Assembly: GCA_012797725.1 (NCBI GenBank)
Contig: JAAZON010000006.1
Coordinates: 1 to 5,049, forward strand
Origin: SAR324 cluster bacterium
GTDB taxonomy: Bacteria > Bdellovibrionota > UBA2361 > JAAZON01
DNA: 5,049 nt
Reading direction: 5' to 3'
The notes under the pieces were generated by a model, which was not told the origin of the DNA, did not search any database, and saw only the letters and a program-made list of their open reading frames with translations. How positions within the stretch are numbered: position 1 is the stretch's first letter; each line of letters begins with the position of its first letter. Shown here piece by piece: positions 1 through 5,049 of the stretch. The position numbers and the translations under genes were made by a program.

Positions 1-2080
1 AGGCTTCATTGAAATCCACCACCATTTCTTCCTTAGGCATAGGGATTTCAAGCTCATGCATCATCTTCCGAAATAAATCTCTATCCTCTGCAATCTCTAT
101 GGCACGAGGAGCAGTTCCTAGTATTTTAACCCCACAAGCTTCCAATTCAGCAGAAATATTCAACGGAGTCTGTCCACCAAACTGCACAATAACTCCTTCG
201 GGCTTTTCCTTTTCATAAATGCTCAATACATCTTCTACCGTTAAAGGCTCAAAGTAGAGTTTGTCTGAAGTATCATAATCCGTGGACACAGTTTCAGGAT
301 TGCAATTAACCATTATGGTTTCCATCCCTGCATCTCGTGCAGCAAAGGCTGCATGCACGCAACAATAGTCAAATTCAATACCCTGCCCAATTCTGTTGGG
401 GCCGCCACCGAGTACCATTATCTTTCGAGCAGAGGTGGTTTCAATTTCATCGCATGAATTGTAGGTTGAATAATAATAGGATGCATCTTTGACACCAGAC
501 ACTCTTACCGCTTCCCATGCTTCGTTTACACCCAGTTTTTCACGCTGCTGGCGAATACTTTGTTCTGGCACATCAAGAAGTTTTGCAAGATATTTATCCG
601 CAAACCCATCCTGCTTCGACCGTATGAGAAGCTCGGCAGGAAGTTGCTTGCCCTTAAATTGCAATATTTCTTCTTCCAACTCCACCAGTTCTTTCATCTG
701 TTGAATAAACCAGGGCTTAATTGAAGTCTTCCTATACAGCTCCTCCACTGTCGCACCTTTTCTTAGTGCTTCATACATTATGAACTGTCTTTCACTTGTA
801 GGATGCGAAAGTAGTGCCATAAGTTCATCCAGAGAACGCAGGTTGAAGTCTTTTGCAAACCCAAGACCATAACGTCCATTTTCAAGTGAACGAATCGCCT
901 TTAGAAGGGCCTCTTTGTAATTCCTCCCAATAGACATCACTTCACCAACTGCTCGCATTTGAGTGCCAAGGCGATCTTCAGCATTCCTAAATTTCTCGAA
1001 GGCCCATCTGGCAAACTTCACCACAACATAATCTCCCGACGGAGTGTATTTATCTAAGGTGCCACAGCGCCAATATGGGATTTCATCTAATGTCATGCCG
1101 GCAGCAAGCTTGGCGGAGACTAATGCAATCGGAAAGCCCGTCGCCTTTGAGGCAAGGGCCGAACTTCTAGAAGTTCGAGGATTGATTTCAATGATTACAA
1201 CCCTCCCCGTTTTCGGATCGTGTGCAAACTGGATGTTAGTGCCCCCGATGACCTCGATTGCTTCAACGATTCTATATGAATATTCTTGCAAGCGTTTTTG
1301 AAGCTCTTCGCTAATTGTAAGCATTGGTGCTGTACAATACGAGTCTCCTGTATGCACCCCCATGGCATCAACATTTTCTATGAAGCAAACAGTGATCATT
1401 TGATTCTTGGAGTCGCGTACCACCTCGAGCTCTAGCTCCTCCCAACCATATACCGACTCTTCAATGAGGATCTGATGAATTAAACTTGCTTCAAGGCCTC
1501 GTTCTGCAATCACCCTAAACTCATCCATATTGTGAACATGCCCGCCACCTGTCCCTCCCATTGTGTATGCCGGCCTAATAACCAAGGGGAAACCTAAGCT
1601 TTTTGCCACTTTTTCGGCGTCGTTCATGTTGCTAACTGCTTCGCTTTTTGGCATCTCAATACCAAGACGCTTCATAGTTTCCTTGAAGGCAATTCTATCT
1701 TCACCTCGCTCAATTGCGTCAACCTGAACGCCAATAACTTTGACTCCATATTTTTCCAGTATTCCGGCTTTATGTAGCTCGAGACAAAGATTAAGCCCCG
1801 TTTGCCCTCCAAGGTTAGGAAGTAACGCATCTGGTCGCTCCTTCTTGATAATCTCAATCATGGTTTGCAGATTAAGCGGTTCAATGTATGTAACATCCGC
1901 CATTTCGGGATCTGTCATTATGGTAGCAGGGTTGGAGTTTACTAAAACAATCTGATAGCCAAGCTCTCGAAGAGCTTTGCAAGCTTGAGTTCCTGAGTAA
2001 TCGAATTCACATGCTTGGCCGATAACAATCGGACCAGACCCAATGATCATAACTTTATGAATATCACTTCGTTTTCCCAT
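1..2080 (-). CDS. carB: Carbamoyl-phosphate synthase large subunit, N-terminal 693 codons (3' end outside window)
   Basis: CarB makes carbamoyl phosphate from bicarbonate, two ATP and ammonia supplied by the glutaminase subunit CarA, feeding pyrimidine and arginine synthesis in the cytosol. The minus strand is open from the ATG at 2080 to the left edge. It follows E. coli CarB (1073 aa) almost without gaps from residue 1. The first ATP-grasp (carboxyphosphate) domain covers about 1-400: GPIVIGQACEFDYSG near 16, NSNPATIMTDPEMAD near 47, RPAYTMGGTGGG with its Met at 174, and the metal/ATP-binding IEINPRTSRSS near 297. The oligomerisation domain is about 400-550. The second ATP-grasp half begins with VLGGGPNRIGQGIEFDY near 556 and is cut at 693, so the rest of that domain and the allosteric domain are missing. 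The first ATG is preferred because it matches the E. coli N-terminus and has a ribosome binding site. No frameshift or stop was seen. No carA lies upstream in the window, although carAB is often an operon. Confidence 0.97.
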   Translation of the reverse strand, partial: MGKRSDIHKVMIIGSGPIVIGQACEFDYSGTQACKALRELGYQIVLVNSNPATIMTDPEMADVTYIEPLNLQTMIEIIKKERPDALLPNLGGQTGLNLCLELHKAGILEKYGVKVIGVQVDAIERGEDRIAFKETMKRLGIEMPKSEAVSNMNDAEKVAKSLGFPLVIRPAYTMGGTGGGHVHNMDEFRVIAERGLEASLIHQILIEESVYGWEELELEVVRDSKNQMITVCFIENVDAMGVHTGDSYCTAPMLTISEELQKRLQEYSYRIVEAIEVIGGTNIQFAHDPKTGRVVIIEINPRTSRSSALASKATGFPIALVSAKLAAGMTLDEIPYWRCGTLDKYTPSGDYVVVKFARWAFEKFRNAEDRLGTQMRAVGEVMSIGRNYKEALLKAIRSLENGRYGLGFAKDFNLRSLDELMALLSHPTSERQFIMYEALRKGATVEELYRKTSIKPWFIQQMKELVELEEEILQFKGKQLPAELLIRSKQDGFADKYLAKLLDVPEQSIRQQREKLGVNEAWEAVRVSGVKDASYYYSTYNSCDEIETTSARKIMVLGGGPNRIGQGIEFDYCCVHAAFAARDAGMETIMVNCNPETVSTDYDTSDKLYFEPLTVEDVLSIYEKEKPEGVIVQFGGQTPLNISAELEACGVKILGTAPRAIEIAEDRDLFRKMMHELEIPMPKEEMVVDFNEA

Positions 2081-2084
2081 CAAA

Positions 2085-2091
2085 CTCACCC
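2085..2091 (-). promoter_or_regulatory. Ribosome binding site of carB
   Basis: On the minus strand GGGTGAG lies four bases (TTTG) before the ATG at 2080. This is a reasonable Shine-Dalgarno match and supports that start over the internal ATG at codon 11, which would remove the conserved first strand of the domain. Confidence 0.6.
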
Positions 2092-2445
2092 ACAACAACA
2101 ATAATTTAAGATACAATGCTACAAACAAAAAGGAGTGGAGCAGAACCCAGAATCTTAGAAAGTAAAAGCAGCAAGAACTCCCTTTGCTTCTAAGTTATAG
2201 ATCTGGGACGACCGCTTGTGAGTGCAAGTTTATCGTTCTGACAATTCTATAGCAAACCAGGGATTCAAAGCTTGAGCCGGGGCCACTTCTTTAAGGATCT
2301 GTCAAGGTCCTGTTCCGGATCTAGCTTCTCAGTGCACTCCACCTGGCGAGTTTTCGAGTAACTATTCATTAGGCGTGGGGAACTTGGGTCCGCCTTCGCG
2401 TACAGCAGCCACTTTCATTAATAAATTGAATAGGCTACGGCAAGA
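2092..2445. other. Intergenic stretch upstream of carB, no gene seen
   Basis: This is the first part of the divergent region between carB and the ATPase remnant. I see no open frame with protein-like character on either strand, no tRNA-like cloverleaf and no rRNA segment. It must hold the carB leader and probably its promoter, but no good -35/-10 pair stands out on the minus strand. The only local structure is a modest inverted repeat, CTTAGAA (2154-2160) with TTCTAAG (2188-2194), and a 5-bp pair AGGCG/CGCCT (2371-2375/2391-2395). Neither is followed by a T-run, so neither is called a terminator. Confidence 0.5.
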
Positions 2446-2494
2446 CGTAATTGCTTAGCTTAGGGGCCTTGCCTCTGCTTTTTGAGCAATTACG
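2446..2494. repeat. 49-base hairpin with perfect 10-bp stem
   Basis: CGTAATTGCT (2446-2455) is perfectly complementary to AGCAATTACG (2485-2494). Inside the loop a second stem forms, AGGGGC (2462-2467) with GCCTCT (2471-2476), closed by a three-base CTT loop and containing one G-T pair. The result is an elongated stem with an internal unpaired section. No T-run follows on the plus strand, so it is not a typical intrinsic terminator there. It could be a folded RNA or a repeat-family unit; its role is unknown. Confidence 0.55.
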
Positions 2495-2544
2495 ATTTCG
2501 TGGGATAAGATCCTGTAAATTTGATGATTTTCGCTTCAACTTGC

Positions 2545-2565
2545 TTAAAACGAAACCGGTCAGCC
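2545..2565 (+). repeat. 21-bp direct repeat, copy 1
   Basis: Begins TTAAAACG and ends GGTCAGCC. It matches 2735-2755 at 19 of 21 positions, 190 bp apart, with differences at repeat positions 9 and 13. Flanking bases on both sides do not match, so the repeat has sharp ends. In this copy the bases upstream can form another small hairpin, TTTCGCTT (2529-2536) with AAACGAAA (2548-2555), one mismatch. Confidence 0.6.
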
Positions 2566-2590
2566 TTTAAAAAATATGGCTCCACAGTAG

Positions 2591-2708
2591 GCGCGACTTT
2601 ATCGGCCACCATTCGTTAATAAGCCATCAAAGTGGCTTAGATTTGTCTTGCCCGAATTAAAGCCCGAATAAGCGATGATCATTCCCCCAGGCCTGTTAAA
2701 GTCGCGGC
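2591..2708. repeat. 118-base inverted-repeat structure between the direct repeats
   Basis: CGCGACTTTA (2592-2601) is perfectly complementary to TAAAGTCGCG (2697-2706). GGCC at 2604-2607 can extend the stem by pairing with GGCC at 2690-2693 after a short internal loop. Inside lies a second hairpin, TAAGCCA (2620-2626) with TGGCTTA (2633-2639), loop TCAAAG. There is also a 12-base-period direct repeat GCCCGAAT (2650-2657 and 2662-2669) and an 8-bp palindrome ATGATCAT (2675-2682). The whole folds into a stem topped by smaller elements, as a structured RNA, a miniature mobile element or a recombination site would. Function unknown. Confidence 0.5.
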
Positions 2709-2719
2709 CTTGGTGAGGA

Positions 2720-2755
2720 GGCTGAACGGGTACATTAAAACGTAACTGGTCAGCC
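2720..2755. repeat. 36-base imperfect hairpin containing repeat copy 2
   Basis: The segment folds almost end to end. GGCTGA (2720-2725) pairs with TCAGCC (2750-2755). After one A-G mismatch CGG (2727-2729) pairs with CTG (2746-2748, one G-T), and after one G-A mismatch TAC (2731-2733) pairs with GTA (2742-2744), leaving an eight-base AT-rich loop. That is 12 pairs with two symmetric mismatches. No T-run follows on either strand. Its 3' arm and loop are the second copy of the 21-bp direct repeat. Confidence 0.55.
2735..2755 (+). repeat. 21-bp direct repeat, copy 2
   Basis: Same 21-bp unit as at 2545-2565 with two substitutions. Here the unit forms the 3' arm and part of the loop of the 2720-2755 hairpin, which copy 1 cannot do because its upstream arm is not conserved. 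Confidence 0.6.
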
Positions 2756-2779
2756 CGGAAAAGCCTTCGCATTGCCATG

Positions 2780-2808
2780 GTCAAAAGCAAAAAACGAAGT
2801 CAAAAGCA
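2780..2808 (+). repeat. Short tandem-like repeat GTCAAAAGCA
   Basis: GTCAAAAGCA occurs at 2780-2789 and again at 2799-2808, a 19-base period with an A-rich, dissimilar spacer. Ten identical bases this close could be chance in A-rich sequence; it is recorded because it adjoins the other repeats. Confidence 0.3.
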
Positions 2809-2833
2809 CACTGAAAGACGTAGGAAAATAGCG

Positions 2834-2862
2834 TTTATAACGGTTAATTTCTGTCTTAATAT
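2834..2862 (+). promoter_or_regulatory. Possible sigma-70-type promoter of the ATPase remnant
   Basis: TTTATA (2834-2839), a 17-base spacer and TAATAT (2857-2862) each match four of six consensus bases. An alternative -10, TATGAT (2881-2886), matches five of six but has no -35 at proper spacing. Either choice puts the palindrome at 2862-2879 in contact with the promoter. Confidence 0.25.
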
Positions 2863-2881
2863 AACCGATATGGCGGTTAAT
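2841..2881 (+). promoter_or_regulatory. Probable operator: palindrome plus extra half-site
   Basis: TAACCG (2862-2867) and CGGTTA (2874-2879) form an inverted repeat with a six-base spacer. The same half-site with flanks, CGGTTAAT, occurs at 2841-2848 and 2874-2881, exactly 33 bp or about three helical turns apart, hence on one face of the DNA. The site lies 29 bases before the ATPase start. Inference: a dimeric DNA-binding regulator, possibly the ATPase family protein itself, represses here. As RNA the stem has only six pairs, so a DNA operator is more likely than a terminator. Confidence 0.45.
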
Positions 2882-2899
2882 ATGATAACTAGCTTTTGT

Positions 2900-2903
2900 A
2901 AGG
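2900..2903 (+). promoter_or_regulatory. Ribosome binding site of the ATPase remnant
   Basis: AAGG lies six bases before the ATG at 2910 and supports that codon as the ancestral start. Confidence 0.4.
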
Positions 2904-2909
2904 TTTCTT

Positions 2910-4176
2910 ATGGACAAGGCTCTTCTCAAGCAGTCAATTGACGACTGGAACATTAGCTACCGCATGGATAGGAAAAATTTGACTCCTCGTCATATGACAG
3001 CAAAACCATCACTCAAAATGGCGCTGGCTCTTGTAGGAGTTCGTCGTTGTGGGAAACCCTTTAACGCTATAGAAATGTCTCGGGAGTTCTCTCAAGAGCA
3101 AGTTCTTTATTAAAACTCGAAGATCCTCTTTATTACATCGAGCCTGAAGTTCAAGGGCTGGAAATGCTTTTAAGTGTGGCAACTGAATTTTCAGAAGCTC
3201 CATTTAAGATGTTAATCCTTGATGAAATTCAAAACATCGACGGCTGGGAAAAGTGGCTAAGGAAGCTCATTAATTAAAAGAGATATCAAATCGTCATAAC
3301 AAGGTCTTCCGCGAAGCTACTTAGTAGTGAACCTTCAACTGCCCTTGCCTGGAGATGCCTTCAGCAAAATATTTGGCCTCTTAGTTACAGTGAATACTTG
3401 AAATCCTCAGGCAAGAAACCCTCAAGATCAATCGATGATATCTCTGCGCTTCGTTCTTATATCACTTGGGGAGGTTTTCCAGGGGTAGTATTATCAGAGA
3501 CGGTGGAGATGAAGAAAAAATCTTGAAGACTCACCTTACTGATATAGTGCTTAAAGATATAATCTCCTGCCATCAGATTCGAAACAAACGAGTATTGGAT
3601 CTGCTGATCGCCCACTACTTTTCGAATTTAAGCTCTCTTCACTCATATAATGCACGTAAGAACGCGTTTGGTCTTAGTATTGACATCGTGACAGACTATA
3701 CGTGCGCTCTTTCAGAGGCATTCATCAGATTCGAGATCCCTTGGTATCATCCAAACCTAAAGGTTCAATCTCGCGACCCAAAGACAGCCTATGTAATCGA
3801 TTCCGGTTTAAGAAGAGCGGCTAGCCGCTCAGCACAGCACGACAGCGGAAAGATTCTTGAGAACCTTGTTTTTCTAGAATTGAAACGCAAGGAAGCAGAA
3901 GTGTTCTATTTTAAGGAGAAGCAGGAAGTCGACTTCGTGGTAACAGAAGATGGAAAGTCTGTGGGAGCCATTCAAATTTGTGCCTCGAATTTGAAGGATT
4001 CGGTTACTAAAAAATGCGAGATCAGAGCTCTATTCGAGTGCATGGAAAACTTAATACTCAAGTCCTCTATTATCATTTCTTTAGATCGAGAAGAAAACAT
4101 CAAAATAGACTCCAATCGCACAATAAAAGTTATTCCAGCACATCAATGGTTTCTTATGCCTTCTAAACTAATTTAG
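2910..4176 (+). pseudogene. AAA-family ATPase with DUF4143 C-terminus (COG1373 type), inactivated
   Basis: Read across frames, the segment is collinear with the ~400-450 aa ATPase/DUF4143 family and near full length (about 422 codons). Members couple an N-terminal P-loop ATPase to a winged-helix part and a nuclease-like C-terminal domain; their cellular role is poorly known. The remnant shows, in order, a Walker A region GVRRCGKP (codons 43-50), Walker B MLILDEIQNIDGWEKW (from 3210), sensor-like VITRSSAKLLSS (3290s), WPLSYSEYLK (3370s), WGGFPGVVL (3470s), then SNLSSLHSYN, WYHPNLKVQSRDP, ENLVFLELKR and FKEKQEVDFVV. Lesions: Thr/Ser after the Walker A Lys is Pro; a net -1 frameshift at about 3108-3118 meets TAA at 3111; an in-frame TAA lies at 3275-3277; a net -1 shift falls in the A-run at 3515-3520, with TGA at 3524. 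Sensor TGS reads TRS. From 3520 to the TAG at 4174-4176 the frame is intact. Clear identity along the whole length suggests fairly recent decay. Confidence 0.9.
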
Positions 4177-4437
4177 CCTCCAAATCTAAACCCAAGTTGG
4201 GAAGAGGGCGAAAGCTTTCACAGGCCTAAGTATTACAAAGCTTATAGCCTCTCAGAAATCTTCGTAAATTAGAGCTTGAAAGCGACGAATAAGGGCTTTC
4301 TGCGCACCATTCTAAAAAAAGTACTCAGGGTTTTTCTTAGATCTGCCGAATCTGGTGATGAGTTTTATGCGCGGCTCAGCATGGGTGCTGGGTCTGTTTA
4401 AGCATAGGTGACTCGAACTAGGTTTTAACTGCACACA
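4177..4437. other. Intergenic region upstream of flagellin, no gene seen
   Basis: No protein-like frame was found on either strand. CTAAAAAAAG (4312-4321) can pair with the T-rich 4331-4340, one mismatch and a nine-base loop, giving an AT-only hairpin too weak to call a terminator. CCCA/TGGG at 4191-4201 forms only four pairs. No strong terminator for the ATPase remnant was found. The region should carry the flagellin promoter and leader. Confidence 0.5.
4265..4291 (+). promoter_or_regulatory. Weak candidate sigma-28 (FliA) flagellar promoter
   Basis: TAAA (4265-4268), a 15-base spacer and GACGAATA (4284-4291) follow the flagellar TAAA-N15-GCCGATAA layout, with five of eight matches in the -10 part and a perfect -35 core. 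It is about 160 bases before the flagellin start. Flagellin genes are usually driven by sigma-28 or sigma-54, so a site of this kind is expected, but the -10 match is imperfect. Confidence 0.25.
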
Positions 4438-4444
4438 AGAAGGA
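4438..4444 (+). promoter_or_regulatory. Ribosome binding site deciding the flagellin GTG start
   Basis: AGAAGGA ends four bases before the GTG at 4449. The alternative ATG at 4467 has only GGG directly against it, too close for a Shine-Dalgarno site, so this motif favours the GTG. Confidence 0.55.
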
Positions 4445-4448
4445 CCTT

Positions 4449-5049
4449 GTGGCTATTACGATAGGGATGAACATAGCATCACTGAACGTGCTTGGGAAAC
4501 TCCAAGATGCGTCTAGTAGCTTTGCAAAGAGTGCTGAGAGACTCTCGTCAGGACTTCGCATTAACAGCGCAAGCGATGATGCAGCTGGTCTTGCGCTTTC
4601 TTCATCTCTGAAAGCTTCTACACGGATTTACACCCAAGCTCTAAGGAATGTAAATGATGCTACAAGTCTCTTTAATGTGGCAGAGGGAGCTATAAGGGAG
4701 CTATCTACAATAGTAAGCAGGCAGCTTGAACTTGCTAATCAGGCAGCAAGTGGAAGCTACTCAAGCGCGCAGCTAGAAGCTCTCAATGAAGAAGCAAACG
4801 CTTTAGTCAATGAATACAACCGGATTATTGATACCACCAAGTTTAACGGCATGACTTTGCTAAATGGCACCTTCCAAAACTTCCAGGTACAGGTAGGAGA
4901 TGGTGGCACTATCAATGATTTCATCACTTTTAGCATTGGGCAAATGCTTATGAACTATGGTAGCGGTAGTACTAGCATAGTGAATGATGGGACATTTAAT
5001 GCTCGCACCTACTTCCTTACAACAGAGACTGTTAGATCAATGCTTGCTA
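4449..5049 (+). CDS. Flagellin, N-terminal 200 codons (3' end outside window)
   Basis: Flagellin is the exported subunit that polymerises into the flagellar filament. From the GTG start the protein begins (M)AITIGMNIASLNVLGKL, the usual flagellin opening. The ATG at 4467 would drop six of these residues, so GTG is preferred. The D0/D1 signature AERLSSGLRINSASDDAAGL is at residues 29-48. Helical D1 follows (RNVNDATSLFNVAEGAIREL, about 66-85), then LANQAASGSYSSAQ (about 95-108) and the D1 turn DTTKFNGMTLLNG near 130. After about 145 the sequence becomes low-similarity and Gly/Ser/Thr-rich, as expected of the variable surface domain; the conserved C-terminal D1/D0 part lies outside. There is no cleaved signal peptide, consistent with type III export. 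No lesion is visible. It has its own upstream spacer and is probably a separate transcription unit. Which flagellin paralogue it is (fliC, flaA or flaB type) cannot be told, so no symbol is given. Confidence 0.95.
   Translation, partial: MAITIGMNIASLNVLGKLQDASSSFAKSAERLSSGLRINSASDDAAGLALSSSLKASTRIYTQALRNVNDATSLFNVAEGAIRELSTIVSRQLELANQAASGSYSSAQLEALNEEANALVNEYNRIIDTTKFNGMTLLNGTFQNFQVQVGDGGTINDFITFSIGQMLMNYGSGSTSIVNDGTFNARTYFLTTETVRSMLA

Noticed and set aside
9..1955. Several short plus-strand and one minus-strand frame inside carB
   Set aside because: All are out-of-frame or antisense shadows of the continuous CarB reading frame.
2103..2131. carB promoter TTTTTG-N17-TAAATT on the minus strand
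   Set aside because: Spacing is right, but the -35 matches only two of six consensus bases and the -10 four of six, no better than chance in AT-rich DNA.
2591..2708. Integron attC site
   Set aside because: The length and inverted-repeat layout fit, and GTTAAAG (2695-2701) resembles the R' core, but the opposite end reads CTTTATC instead of ending in AAC, the stem continues beyond the expected cleavage ends, and no integrase or cassette is present.
2599..2790. 63-codon minus-strand reading frame
   Set aside because: It coincides with the repeat and hairpin structures and its residues match no family I know; a ribosome binding site and neighbours that would suggest a gene are absent. The open frame is better explained by the repeat sequence.
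2545..2808. CRISPR array
   Set aside because: Only two copies of each repeat occur, spacing differs between repeat types, and no cas-like gene is present.
2750..3203. Two minus-strand reading frames of 64-67 codons over the ATPase remnant start
   Set aside because: They are antisense shadows of the plus-strand ATPase coding sequence and have no recognisable motifs.
4345..4352. Sigma-28 -10 element GCCGAATC
   Set aside because: The first five bases match GCCGATAA, but the position 15 bases upstream reads CAGG, not TAAA.
4354..4370. Sigma-54 (-24/-12) flagellin promoter
   Set aside because: GG and GC dinucleotides are present, but the spacing is 13 rather than 10 bases and the surrounding TGGCAC/TTGC consensus is missing.

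Overview
The window looks like ordinary bacterial chromosome: two recognisable housekeeping or motility genes, both cut by the window edges, with a broken accessory gene and a long structured non-coding stretch between them. Base composition is moderately AT-rich. The CarB and flagellin sequences are clearly bacterial, and the flagellin shows that the organism is, or was, motile. I cannot name a phylum with confidence. A flagellated Gram-negative lineage is plausible, but nothing here proves it.

Layout. Positions 1-2080 (minus strand) hold the N-terminal 693 codons of carB, the large subunit of carbamoyl-phosphate synthase; its C-terminal third lies beyond the left edge. Positions 2081-2909 are about 830 bases without a convincing gene. 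The half nearest carB (2092-2445) is nearly featureless. The other half (2446-2881) is dense in inverted and direct repeats: a 49-base hairpin, a 21-bp direct repeat whose copies lie 190 bp apart and flank a ~118-base closed inverted-repeat structure, a strong 36-base hairpin built on the second repeat copy, and a palindrome with an extra half-site just upstream of the next gene. Positions 2910-4176 (plus strand) are a pseudogene of the AAA-ATPase/DUF4143 family (COG1373 type). It is collinear over its full length but carries a damaged P-loop, two frameshifts and an in-frame stop. Positions 4177-4448 are non-coding, and from 4449 a flagellin gene (GTG start, plus strand) runs off the right edge.

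How the pieces relate. carB is transcribed away from the ATPase remnant and the flagellin, so 2081-2909 is a divergent intergenic region. No carA lies upstream of carB within the window. Nothing links pyrimidine/arginine supply, the dead ATPase and the flagellin functionally. The ATPase and the repeat cluster next to it look like accessory DNA decaying between core genes. I do not see an intact novel system. The best leads are the repeat/hairpin cluster at 2446-2755 and the probable operator at 2841-2881.
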